From AP-15 sp963785565 (GTDB taxonomy: Bacteria > Pseudomonadota > Alphaproteobacteria > ATCC43930 > CGMCC-115725): a stretch of 64,000 bases of DNA. The notes beneath the pieces were generated by a model that was given only the letters and a program-made list of their open reading frames with translations, ran no database searches and was not told the DNA's origin. Positions 1 through 8,387 of the stretch are shown here, one piece after another. Location: contig CAWAVV010000031.1 in assembly GCA_963785565.1 (NCBI GenBank), forward strand, positions 62,001 to 126,000. The letters run 5' to 3'. Both the position numbers and the translations under genes were made by a program. How positions within the stretch are numbered: the first letter of the stretch is position 1; the number at the start of each line of letters is the position of its first letter.

Positions 1-1
1 G

Positions 2-427
2 CCGGGGTTTGTACAGATCGTCGATGATACGACCTTGCTGATCCCCGACCGGATCGGCAACAACCGGGTCGACACGCTCGGCAATCTGATCGCGCGGCCG
101 GGTGTCGGGCTGATTTTCTTCGTGCCAGGGCTCCCCGAGACCCTGCGGGTCAACGGACAAGCCAGCGTCACGACCGATCCGGCGCTGCTCGAACCGCTTG
201 CGGTCAACGGAAAGGCGCCGCGCAGCGGGATATTGGTGATGGCCGAGGAGGTTTATTTTCACTGCGGCAAGGCGCTGATCCGCTCCGATCTGTGGAACCC
301 GGAGAAACAACTTCGACGCGGCGATTTCCCGTCGATCGGCCGGATCATCGCCAACCAGATCGGCGGCATCAGCCCCGATGAAGCGGAACGCGCTACCGCC
401 GATAGTTACAAGAACCGGCTTTATTGA
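2..427 (+). CDS. PPOX-type flavin-binding family protein, 5' end outside window
   Basis: The reading frame is open from base 2, so the gene begins upstream of the window; about 141 residues are visible. The pattern PDRIGNNRVDTLGNL followed by a small hydrophobic strand (VGLIFFVPG) and then TLRVNGQA is typical of the pyridoxamine 5'-phosphate oxidase-like (split-barrel FMN-binding) superfamily, in the subgroup with a conserved YFHCGKALIRSDLW segment near the end. These proteins bind FMN or a related cofactor and many have no assigned substrate, so I would not name a reaction. The C-terminus (ERATADSYKNRLY) is intact. The next gene, 465-1505, is on the opposite strand and converges with it. Confidence 0.8.
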   Translation, partial: PGFVQIVDDTTLLIPDRIGNNRVDTLGNLIARPGVGLIFFVPGLPETLRVNGQASVTTDPALLEPLAVNGKAPRSGILVMAEEVYFHCGKALIRSDLWNPEKQLRRGDFPSIGRIIANQIGGISPDEAERATADSYKNRLY

Positions 428-464
428 TGACGGGCGCGCGCCGCGTGGCGGGGATCGGCGACGC

Positions 465-1505
465 CTAGGTCCGGCGCTGGCGCTCGCGCTCTTCGTCTTC
501 GGCCGTATTGAGGATATGCCGCGCATCGCGGAACAAGGACTGGGCCTTGTCCTTGTGCCCTAGGGTGTGTTCGGCGCGGGCGAGATCGAGTTCGATATAG
601 GCGAGGGCAGGCGTCCTCCGGCCGGCGCCGCGGTCGAGGACGCCGATCGCGGTGTGAAACGCCTTTGTGGCGTCGGCCGGGCGATCGGTCGCGAGATAGA
701 TCAGGCCCAGGTCGTGGAAGTCTTCGGCGATCAGCGGATGGGTGGCGCCAAGCTTCTGCTGATCAATCGCGGTCGCCTCTTCGACCAAGGGCAACGCCTG
801 GGTAAAGCGCTTTTGGCGCATGTAGGCATTGGCGAGCTGCGCTAAGCTGCGCGCGGTCGCGAGCTGGTCGCCGCCGGAGCGGTCGAGCGCGACCGCCTGG
901 AGCAGGATGCGTTCGCTTTCCTCGAACCTGCCCTCGGCGGCCAGCACCGCGCCGAGCGCGCGCAACCGGCCAGTGCGCGGACCCCCGCCAGCCTTGGCGT
1001 CGATCGCGATCGCCTCCTCGGCCCATTTCCGGGCATGGCTCTTCTCGCCTTGAGCCAGCGCGATGCGCGACCGGTCCGCAAGCACCGCCGCTAGCGCGGG
1101 GTCTTCGGCGCCGACCCGGGCTGACAGAACATTGCCGGCGGCGATCACCAGCGGTTCGGCGTCGAGGTAGCGGCGCAAATCGATATAGAGGCGAGCGAGC
1201 GACGCCATCGCCTCCGCCGCCGGCACGGAAGAGCTGCCATAGGCGGCGACAGCAATCTTCAGCGCGCGCCGCCGCAGCGCCGTCGCCTCGGTGATGTCGG
1301 CACTCTCAAACCGCAATTGCGCGAGAGGAGCAAGGATCGGCAGCAGGTTCGGATTGCCCGGGCCGAGCCGCTGTTCGGCCGCCGCCAAGGATCGCGCCAG
1401 CACGGCGCTTTTGTCGGGCTGTGCGGAGGCCGGCGGATCTGCCTTCAGCTGCGGCGCCAGAAGGAGATAAATCGCGCCGGCGACCACCCAGGGAGAGCGA
1501 GGCAT
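465..1505 (-). CDS. Exported tetratricopeptide-repeat protein
   Basis: About 346 residues. A hydrophobic N-terminal stretch (WVVAGAIYLLLAPQL) followed by a polar, proline-containing region looks like a signal peptide, so the protein is probably periplasmic. The rest is a chain of helical repeats with TPR spacing (for example ALPLVEEATAIDQQKLGATH and DLGLIYLATDRPADATKAFH), of the kinesin-light-chain-like long-repeat type. Such proteins are scaffolds for protein contacts; no partner can be inferred here. I chose the ATG at 1505 over a TTG six bases upstream. The end is rich in Arg/Glu (EDEERERQRRT). The neighbour upstream on the same strand (1515-2483) ends very close by, so the two may be co-transcribed. 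Confidence 0.75.
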   Translation of the reverse strand: MPRSPWVVAGAIYLLLAPQLKADPPASAQPDKSAVLARSLAAAEQRLGPGNPNLLPILAPLAQLRFESADITEATALRRRALKIAVAAYGSSSVPAAEAMASLARLYIDLRRYLDAEPLVIAAGNVLSARVGAEDPALAAVLADRSRIALAQGEKSHARKWAEEAIAIDAKAGGGPRTGRLRALGAVLAAEGRFEESERILLQAVALDRSGGDQLATARSLAQLANAYMRQKRFTQALPLVEEATAIDQQKLGATHPLIAEDFHDLGLIYLATDRPADATKAFHTAIGVLDRGAGRRTPALAYIELDLARAEHTLGHKDKAQSLFRDARHILNTAEDEERERQRRT

Positions 1506-1514
1506 CGACAACTC

Positions 1515-2483
1515 TCAGCAGACCGTGTTCGGCTCGCCGCCGACCTTTCGCCGTTGGCGGAGCAACTCGCGCCGGTTTGCGCCTACGCGACCCTCGCGGG
1601 ACTGACTGCGGCGCGCTCGGGAACAAGCTTGTCGTGAAGATCGGCGAGCACCGGCATCATTTCGGCCAAGCCGGATCGTGATCGCCGCGCCGGCGAACGG
1701 CGTCAACGAGACGGCCTTGTGTTTTTTTATCGTTTCCTCGGCGAAAAAACCCCACCGGATCAGGTTGCCGACGCGTTCCTTGATCGCCAGATGCCCGAGC
1801 CGCAGGGTATCCCACATCTTGCTGATGATCTCGTCGACGACGAGAGCCGACGGGCCGACGCGATCGTTGCCGAACGAGCTAGCCGACCAGAGCAGCATGA
1901 CAATCGCCCAGTATTGGTAGGTTACCAGATGGTCCATGGCGTCGTCGAGATGGGCCGGGGTCAGTCCTTTTTTTCTGACGACTTGCTCGCTGATCTCGCG
2001 CCACTTCTGGTCGCAGGCGCCAAAGAAGCGATAGATTTGGGAAATTGCGGCCTCACCACAAGGTGTCACCATTCCGGATGGCCAGCTCGCGTCGCCGGCC
2101 ACGGCGCAGATCTCGCCGATCGTCTCACGGCAATGAGCTTCGAAGCTTTCACGCAGTTTATCGGTAGCGCCGATCAGACATCCTGGCGACGCCGCGCAGT
2201 CGCGGTTCGACGTATCGAAAACTCTGACGAAGCCCTCCGTCTCACAGTCCTTGATCCGCTCGATGCAGGTGCGGATATCGGTGCCATAAGATCCATACAG
2301 CGTGCGGTGGATCGCTCTGCTCGAAACCCCGGCCTCGCTATTGGTTTTCGCCAGAAAGATGACATGCCAATGCGCACGCTTGTTCAATCCCGGGAAGTAT
2401 TTTTGCCAGATACGGTAATATTCCAGCAAGAAGCGGGCGACGATGCGGTCGGGGGATTTGATCTCGCTGTAGCCAGGTTGCAT
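1515..2483 (-). CDS. Hypothetical protein with possible winged-helix region; C-terminal frameshift
   Basis: The open frame is 322 residues from an ATG at 2483. The N-terminal third (RAIHRTLYGSYGTDIRTCIERI followed by EGFVRVFD) has the spacing of a helix-turn-helix plus wing, so a MarR-like DNA-binding role is possible but not proven. The last ~55 residues in this frame are Arg/Ser-rich and look like frame-shadow. In the +1 frame from about base 1670 the sequence reads LAEMMPVLADLHDKLVPERA and then stops at 1583-1585, which looks like the natural amphipathic C-terminus. So a single-base insertion near 1670 (real, or a sequencing error) probably extends the annotated product artificially. No relatives were recognised. 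Confidence 0.55.
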   Translation of the reverse strand: MQPGYSEIKSPDRIVARFLLEYYRIWQKYFPGLNKRAHWHVIFLAKTNSEAGVSSRAIHRTLYGSYGTDIRTCIERIKDCETEGFVRVFDTSNRDCAASPGCLIGATDKLRESFEAHCRETIGEICAVAGDASWPSGMVTPCGEAAISQIYRFFGACDQKWREISEQVVRKKGLTPAHLDDAMDHLVTYQYWAIVMLLWSASSFGNDRVGPSALVVDEIISKMWDTLRLGHLAIKERVGNLIRWGFFAEETIKKHKAVSLTPFAGAAITIRLGRNDAGARRSSRQACSRARRSQSREGRVGANRRELLRQRRKVGGEPNTVC

Positions 2484-2701
2484 ATCGCGTCACCGTGACA
2501 ATAGCCGGGACGACGATAGGATAGCCGATTTTCGCGCGGCGCAATAGAGAACGTCTAGGGAAAATGTCGAAACTCGCATAGCCCCGTTGCCACAATCTTC
2601 CCACGCTTTCGTGCCGGCAAATCGCTGTCTTGACGGCACTTGCCGATCATAGGAGGTTTCCACCAGGGGCAAGCGATCGATACTTAGCAGGGAGCAATCC
2701 G

Positions 2702-3541
2702 ATGAACGTGGCGGAACAGGCTCATCAGGCCGAGAAATTCCGCAACATGCATCGTGGACCGGGGCTGTTGTTGCTGCCCAACGCCTGGGACGCGATCAGC
2801 GCGCGCATATTTGCGGCCGCCGGCTTTCCCGCGATCGCGACGACCAGCGGCGGCGTTTCGTGGGCGCTGGGCTATGCCGACGGCGAAGCGGCTCCCTGGC
2901 CGGAGGTCGTGGCAGCGACCGCCCGCATTGTGCGGGTCGTGGCGGTGCCGGTGACCGCCGATATCGAGGCTGGTTTTGGCGACACGCCGGAGGCGGTCGG
3001 AAAGTCAGTCGCGGAGATCATTCAGGCCGGGGCGGTCGGGGTGAATCTCGAGGACGGGACGCCGCGGGGCGCCGCCCCGATCCGAACCATTGCCGACGCC
3101 GCCCGGCGCATCGCCGGGGCCCGCGAGGCCGCCCGCGCCGCGACGGTTCCGATCGTCATCAATGCGCGCACCGATCTTTACCTGCGCAACATCGGCGATC
3201 CGGCGGCGCGTTTCGACGAAGCGGTCGAGCGCGGCAGAGCGTATCTCGCGGCCGGCGCCGATTGCTTTTATCCGATCGGGCTGCGCGACCCGGCGACGAT
3301 CGCCCGGCTGGTAAAGGCATTGGCCGCGCCGATCAACATCAATGTCCGTGCCGGCTCACCGAGTGTGGCGGAACTCGAAGCGCTCGGCGTCATCCGCGCC
3401 AGCACGGCGAGTGCGGTGGCGCTGATGGCGGCATCGACGATCCGGCAGGTTGCGGAAGAACTGAAAGCGACCGGCCGGTTCGACTCGCTGAACCCGGCAA
3501 TGGCGCAAGCCGACGTGCAGCGCCTGTTCGCCGATAGCTGA
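2702..3541 (+). CDS. Isocitrate lyase/PEP mutase family enzyme
   Basis: 279 residues from ATG 2702, preceded by GGGAGC at a sensible distance; upstream codons in frame are less protein-like. The fold signature is clear: LLLPNAWDAISARIFAAAGF, then VPVTADIEAGFG with the metal-binding acidic residues, GVNLEDG, and a late NARTDLYL strand. This is the PEP mutase/isocitrate lyase superfamily, whose members make or break C-C or C-P bonds next to a carboxylate (for example 2-methylisocitrate lyase or oxaloacetate decarboxylase). The short ~280-residue form with no KKCGH isocitrate-lyase motif argues against true isocitrate lyase. The exact substrate cannot be read from sequence. Transcribed alone; the next gene, nrdJ, converges with it. 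Confidence 0.85.
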   Translation: MNVAEQAHQAEKFRNMHRGPGLLLLPNAWDAISARIFAAAGFPAIATTSGGVSWALGYADGEAAPWPEVVAATARIVRVVAVPVTADIEAGFGDTPEAVGKSVAEIIQAGAVGVNLEDGTPRGAAPIRTIADAARRIAGAREAARAATVPIVINARTDLYLRNIGDPAARFDEAVERGRAYLAAGADCFYPIGLRDPATIARLVKALAAPININVRAGSPSVAELEALGVIRASTASAVALMAASTIRQVAEELKATGRFDSLNPAMAQADVQRLFADS

Positions 3542-3601
3542 TCGGCGAGAGCGGCCCGAGCGCCGTCTTCGACCTGAGAGGGAGCGGTCCCGGCGAAGCG
3601 C

Positions 3602-5983
3602 CTATCCGCATTTCGAATAATCGCAGCTGGTGCATTGATCACAGCCTTCGATGCGGATCAGCGCCGCCTCGCCGCATTTCGGGCATTGCGCCATACGCGA
3701 GGGCAACGACCGCTGCTCAGAGATCAGGGGGCCGCCACCTGCGGCCTGCTGTTCGACCAATGCCGGTTTTCGGCCCCGAGCCGGTGCCGGCAGAAAGCCT
3801 ATCTCGATCATGTGGCGTTCGATGACGTCGCCGATCGCGGCCAATAGCGAGGGCACGTATTTGCCGTCCATCCAGGCGCCGCCGCGCGGATCGAAAACGG
3901 CCTTCATCTCCTCGACAACAAAGGACACGTCGCCGCCGCGGCGAAACACGGCGCTGATCATCCGCGTCAATGCGACGGTCCAGGCATAGTGCTCCATGTT
4001 CTTCGAGTTGATGAACACCTCGAAAGGACGCCGCCTGCCGTCCTGAACTATATCGTTCAGGGTGATGTAGAGCGCGTGCTCGCTGTCGGGCCAGCGCAGT
4101 TTGTAGGTTTGGCCGGGCAAGGCCTCGGGCCGGCTCAGGGGCTGAGTCATATAGACGACGCCGCCCGCCTCGAAGATGTCCGCGGGCTTTGGCGACAACG
4201 CCGGCGCGGGCGGCGGCAAAGGCAATTCGGGCTGCTGCGAGATGACGCGCGCGTCCGCCCCGGCGGCCGCCTCGGGCCTGGCCGCCAGCACGGCGCCGGT
4301 CACCTCGTTCGGGCGGTAGGTGGTGCACCCCTTGCAGCCCAGTTCATAGGCCCGCAGATAGATGTCCTTGAACCGCTCGAACGGGATCTCGGCGGGGACG
4401 TTGATCGTCTTCGAGATCGAGCTGTCGATGTGCTTTTGCACTGCGGCCTGCATGACGAGGTGATCGGCCGGGGTCAACACCTGCGCATCGACGAAATAAT
4501 CGGGTAACGGCGCGGTCTCGCCCTTGAGCCGCCGAAACAGGCGATAGGCGTAGTCGGCGACCTCCTCCTCGCGCCGCGTGCCGTCGGGCATAAGCACGTT
4601 GCGGGTGTGGCGAAAGCTGAACACCGGCTCGATCCCGGAGGAGACGTTATCGGCGAACAGCGAGATCGTGCCGGTCGGCGCGACCGAGGTCAAAAGCGCG
4701 TTGCGGACGCCGTGCCCGGCGATTTCGGCGCGGACATCGGCGTCGAGAGCGGCGATTGTTTCGCCCGCGAGATAGCGATCGCGGTCGAACAGCGGAAACG
4801 GGCCTTTTTCAGCCGCGAGCGCCGCCGAGGCGAGATAGGCCTCGCGCTCGATCAGACTGAGCCATTCCTCGGTCGTGGTGATCGCCGATGCCGATCCGTA
4901 GCGCAGCCCGCACAGGATCAGCGCGTCGGCGAGGCCGGTGACCCCGAGGCCGATGCGGCGCTTCTGCAACGCCTCTTCCTGTTGCTGCGGCAGTGGAAAC
5001 TGCGAGATGTCGATAACATCGTCCATCATGCGGACGCAGTCGGGAACCAAACGGCGCAGCCGATCCAGATCGATCCCCGCCTCGGGTGTGAACGGCCGCT
5101 CGACTAGGCTCGCCAGGTTGATCGAACCCAACAGGCAGGCGCCATAAGGCGGCAATGGCTGTTCGCCGCAAGGATTAGTCGCGGTTATTGTTTCGCAATA
5201 CCATAGGGTATTTCGGCGATTGATGCGGTCGATAAAAATCACGCCGGGCTCGGCATAGGCGTAGGTCGCCCGCATGATCTTGTCCCACAACTCGCGCGCC
5301 GGCAGCACCTTGGCGACCGTGCCGTCAAACGACAATTCCCATGGCGCATTTTCCTCGACCGCCTTCATCAATGCGTCGGTGACCAGGACCGAAAGGTTGA
5401 ACATGCGCAACCGACCGGGCTCGCGCTTAGCCTCGATGAAGGCCTCGATGTCGGGATGATCGCAGCGCAAAGTCGCCATCATCGCGCCGCGGCGGTAACC
5501 GGCGCTCATGATCGTGCGGCACATCGCGTCCCATACATCCATGAACGACAACGGCCCCGACGCGTCGGCGCCGACACCTTTCACCGGCGCGCCGCGCGGT
5601 CTGAGCGTCGAAAAATCGTAGCCGATGCCGCCCCCTTGCTGCATCGTCAGCGCCGCCTCGCGCAGATGGGCGAATATCCCACCCATGTCATCGGGGATCG
5701 CCCCCATCACAAAGCAATTGAACAGGGTGACCGAACGGCTGCTGCCGGCGCCGGCGACAACCCGCCCGGCCGGCAGAAACTTGAAATCGGTCATCGCCTG
5801 ATAGAACCGCTCCGCCCACAGCGTGGGGTCGCGTTCCGGGGCAGCAAGCGCGGTCGCAACCCGCCGCCAGGTGTCCTCGATCGCCTTGTCGAGCGGCTCG
5901 CCCGGCACATCGCCGTTGGCGGGCGCCCGCAAGCGGTATTTCATGTCCCAGATCCGCTGCGAGATCGCACCGACGAGAGCCAT
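3602..5983 (-). CDS. nrdJ: Adenosylcobalamin-dependent (class II) ribonucleotide reductase
   Basis: 793 residues. Reduces ribonucleotides to deoxyribonucleotides using an adenosylcobalamin-generated thiyl radical. The diagnostic active-site segment ATNPCGEQPLPPYGACLLGS is present with its radical Cys and Glu, the first redox Cys lies in LFNCFVMG, and TAPTGT-type phosphate contact appears as SVAPTGTISLFADN. The C-terminus carries CPKCGEAALIRIEG then CDQCTSC, the mobile Cys pairs that pass electrons from thioredoxin or bind zinc. There is no ATP-cone at the N-terminus. It is transcribed alone; GGAGGAAAT lies just before the ATG at 5983. The cofactor fits with cobT and cobS elsewhere in the window (33-35 kb). 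I see no cobalamin riboswitch in the ~90-base gap upstream. Confidence 0.95.
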   Translation of the reverse strand: MALVGAISQRIWDMKYRLRAPANGDVPGEPLDKAIEDTWRRVATALAAPERDPTLWAERFYQAMTDFKFLPAGRVVAGAGSSRSVTLFNCFVMGAIPDDMGGIFAHLREAALTMQQGGGIGYDFSTLRPRGAPVKGVGADASGPLSFMDVWDAMCRTIMSAGYRRGAMMATLRCDHPDIEAFIEAKREPGRLRMFNLSVLVTDALMKAVEENAPWELSFDGTVAKVLPARELWDKIMRATYAYAEPGVIFIDRINRRNTLWYCETITATNPCGEQPLPPYGACLLGSINLASLVERPFTPEAGIDLDRLRRLVPDCVRMMDDVIDISQFPLPQQQEEALQKRRIGLGVTGLADALILCGLRYGSASAITTTEEWLSLIEREAYLASAALAAEKGPFPLFDRDRYLAGETIAALDADVRAEIAGHGVRNALLTSVAPTGTISLFADNVSSGIEPVFSFRHTRNVLMPDGTRREEEVADYAYRLFRRLKGETAPLPDYFVDAQVLTPADHLVMQAAVQKHIDSSISKTINVPAEIPFERFKDIYLRAYELGCKGCTTYRPNEVTGAVLAARPEAAAGADARVISQQPELPLPPPAPALSPKPADIFEAGGVVYMTQPLSRPEALPGQTYKLRWPDSEHALYITLNDIVQDGRRRPFEVFINSKNMEHYAWTVALTRMISAVFRRGGDVSFVVEEMKAVFDPRGGAWMDGKYVPSLLAAIGDVIERHMIEIGFLPAPARGRKPALVEQQAAGGGPLISEQRSLPSRMAQCPKCGEAALIRIEGCDQCTSCDYSKCG

Positions 5984-6072
5984 GGCTGAGATTTCCTCCT
6001 CGGACGATCTATATCACAGCCGGCATCGTTCCGCATTCGTTCAAGAGCATGCGGGTTCTACGCCGGCGCTAC

Positions 6073-6831
6073 TCAGGCCCTCTTGGCGCGGCCAGGCAGA
6101 CCAAGATCGCGCACTGCCGCCTCTGCCTCCCGTTCGAGTGCCGTGGCGGCGGCCTCGATCCGCTGTTCGAGCTCGACCATCAGCCGGCGGCGCGGCCAGC
6201 CCGGCGGGATCGGTTCGAGAAATTCCAGGACGATCCGGCCGCGCCGTTTGACGAACGCTCGCCGCCCCCAGAACAGCCCGGAATTGACCGCCGCCGGAAT
6301 CAGCGGGACGCCGAGCCACTGGTAGAGCGCGGCAATGCCTGGCTGATAGGGTATCGAGGCTCGCGGCGCCACCCGGGTTCCTTGCGGGAAGATCACCACA
6401 GGGCGTCCTTCGGCCACGACCGACCGGGCCGCCGCAACCATCTGGCGCAATGCTGCAGCGCCGGCCTTGCGGTCGATGGCGATCGAGCCAGCGCGCGCTG
6501 CGTACCAGCCATAAAACGGCAGCAGCAACAGCTCGCGCTTGACCACGATCGCGGGGTCTCCCAGCACGATCGGTAGAATCAGTGCGTCCCAAGCGGATTG
6601 ATGCTTCATCGCGATGATGCAGCCGCCCGAGGGGATGCGGTCGAGGCCGACGATCCGGTGATCGAGGCCGACGATGAGCTTAAGCAGAGCGAGCACCCCG
6701 CGCGCCCAGAACCGGCCAAAAGCCATTGCCGCCGCGCGCGGCGCCAGCAGGAACGGCAGCCCGACTGTGCCGAGGACAAGCGTCCAGGCGAGGAGGGCAA
6801 AATTGAACGCGAATGCCCTTGCCCAGCTCAT
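6073..6831 (-). CDS. plsC: 1-acyl-sn-glycerol-3-phosphate acyltransferase (PlsC family)
   Basis: 252 residues from ATG 6831; an in-frame start 34 codons upstream adds only an unconvincing Arg-rich tail. An N-terminal hydrophobic helix (FNFALLAWTLVLGTVGLPFLL) anchors it at the inner membrane. The acyltransferase HX4D motif is KHQSAWDALILP and the phosphate-binding block is VIFPQGTRVAP, with Gln where many homologues have Glu. This places the second acyl chain on lysophosphatidic acid in phospholipid synthesis, or acts on a related lysolipid. The Lys/Arg-rich end and ~250 length are normal for the family. It is followed downstream by nrdJ on the same strand after ~90 bases, so it could be read separately. 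Confidence 0.9.
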   Translation of the reverse strand: MSWARAFAFNFALLAWTLVLGTVGLPFLLAPRAAAMAFGRFWARGVLALLKLIVGLDHRIVGLDRIPSGGCIIAMKHQSAWDALILPIVLGDPAIVVKRELLLLPFYGWYAARAGSIAIDRKAGAAALRQMVAAARSVVAEGRPVVIFPQGTRVAPRASIPYQPGIAALYQWLGVPLIPAAVNSGLFWGRRAFVKRRGRIVLEFLEPIPPGWPRRRLMVELEQRIEAAATALEREAEAAVRDLGLPGRAKRA

Positions 6832-7041
6832 TGCCGTGCTTTGGCCCCGATCGGCTCCGGGCCAACCGATTGCACGCGCTCTAGAACGGAGACCTGCAGC
6901 AATTCGTCGAGATTGGTCGGACGGCGCCAGCAATTGCCGACTGGCGCAGGGCGCGCTCGAGTGGCGTCAAGCGCTGGATTGCTCCGGTCTCGATCCGTGA
7001 CTGGCCACATCCTCAGGGCGAAGGGGGCGGCGATGCTCCCG

Positions 7042-8277
7042 TCAGCTGACAGCGCCGCTCAGCAGCGGGCCGAACAGCCGCCAGCGCTCGCCGTCGAAGC
7101 GGGCCATCTGGACCTGCTTGACCGGCGCGAAATCTGTTGGGCTGGTGTTGATCGAGATCCCGGGCAGCAGCATCGGCACCCGGAAATCGTGTAGGTCGGC
7201 GGCTTGCCGCATCACGTTTTCACGGGTCAATTCGTCGCCGCACTGCTTCAGCACCTGCACGATTGTCGCCGCATTGGACGGACCATAGACGTTGTTGACG
7301 TCGGTCTTGTCGCCGCTCGGATAATATTTGTCCATGAAGCTGACCCACGATTTGTAGCCGGCGTCGTCCTTCCACTCGGGATCGGTCGGGTCTTTCAGGT
7401 AAAAGTCGGATACGATGCCCTTGGAAATCTCCAGCCCGGCCGGTTTGAGGGTGGCGGCCACCGAAGAGCCGATGCTGCTCAAGATATGCAGCGGCTTCCA
7501 CTCGATTTCCGCCGCCTTCTTGATCGACTGGGCGGCGAATTTGGGGATCCCAGCATTGACAAAGACGTCGCAGCCAGCGGCTTTCATGCTGATGATCTGC
7601 GAGTCGACGGTGGTGTCCGTGGTCTCGTAGGACGCCTTGATCTTGATCATCGAGGCGGCCTTGGGGCCCAGCCCGTCGCTGACGCCTTTCAGATAATCCT
7701 TGCCGAAATCGTCGTCCTGATAGAGCACGCCGACTGCGCCGTCGGGCTTGTTCTTCAGAATATAGGAGGCGTAGATGCGGCCCTCGCCTTGGTAGTTGGG
7801 CTGCCAGCCGATGGTCCAGGGATGGCCCTTCGGATCGTCCCACTTGGTGGCGCCGGTGCTGACGAACAGCTGCGGCACCTTGTGCTGGTTCATGTAGTGC
7901 CAGATCGCGCTGTTGGTTGGAGTCCCGAGCGGACCGGCATCGAGGAATACCTGGTCTTGCTCGACCAGCTTGCGCGTCATCTCGACGGTCTTTGGCGGCG
8001 AATAGGCGTCGTCATATGAGATGAAGTTTATTTTGCGGCCGTTCACCCCGCCCTGGTCGTTGATCATCTTGTAATAGGCGGCCATCGCTCTGCCGATCGT
8101 CCCATAGGATGAGGCTGGTCCGCTGTAGAAGCAGGTGTTGCCGATCTTGATCTCGGTATCGGTGACGCCCGGCCCGTACTGTTTGGCGGCGCGAGCCGGC
8201 CGCGCCGCCAGGAGCGGGGAGCCGAAGGCCAAAGCGGGCGCGGCGGCGAGAATGCTACGGCGTGTGAGTTGCTTCAT
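7042..8277 (-). CDS. Branched-chain amino acid type ABC transporter, periplasmic binding protein (paralogue 1)
   Basis: 411 residues from ATG 8277, with GGGGAG immediately upstream. The twin-arginine-like export signal MKQLTRRSILAAAPALAFG precedes a long Leu/Ile/Val-binding type I periplasmic fold (TEIKIGNTCFYSGPASSYG, then VNGRKINFISYDDAYSPPKT). Ligand is probably an amino acid, amide or related small molecule captured in the periplasm; the subfamily is known for varied ligands, including aromatic acids. It lies downstream of livG-F-H-M and of a clear paralogue (8388-9626) on the same strand, about two thirds to three quarters identical by eye. Its lone Cys in GNTCFYSG, where the paralogue has GNTGPYSG, sits near the predicted ligand cleft and suggests a different specificity. 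Confidence 0.92.
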   Translation of the reverse strand: MKQLTRRSILAAAPALAFGSPLLAARPARAAKQYGPGVTDTEIKIGNTCFYSGPASSYGTIGRAMAAYYKMINDQGGVNGRKINFISYDDAYSPPKTVEMTRKLVEQDQVFLDAGPLGTPTNSAIWHYMNQHKVPQLFVSTGATKWDDPKGHPWTIGWQPNYQGEGRIYASYILKNKPDGAVGVLYQDDDFGKDYLKGVSDGLGPKAASMIKIKASYETTDTTVDSQIISMKAAGCDVFVNAGIPKFAAQSIKKAAEIEWKPLHILSSIGSSVAATLKPAGLEISKGIVSDFYLKDPTDPEWKDDAGYKSWVSFMDKYYPSGDKTDVNNVYGPSNAATIVQVLKQCGDELTRENVMRQAADLHDFRVPMLLPGISINTSPTDFAPVKQVQMARFDGERWRLFGPLLSGAVS

Positions 8278-8387
8278 GATGATCTCCCCAGCCCGATGTT
8301 TGCGCTTCCCGGCGTCCATTGCACGGTATAAGGCGTGGCTGCGCCCGTCGCCACAAATTTGCGTGGTGCGAGCGCACCGGTGCTTTT

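Noticed and set aside
5984..6072. Possible cobalamin riboswitch before nrdJ
   Set aside because: Gap of ~90 bases without B12-box-like sequence.
6828..7010. 60-codon minus-strand frame ahead of plsC
   Set aside because: Overlaps the plsC start, no ribosome site, no recognisable features.
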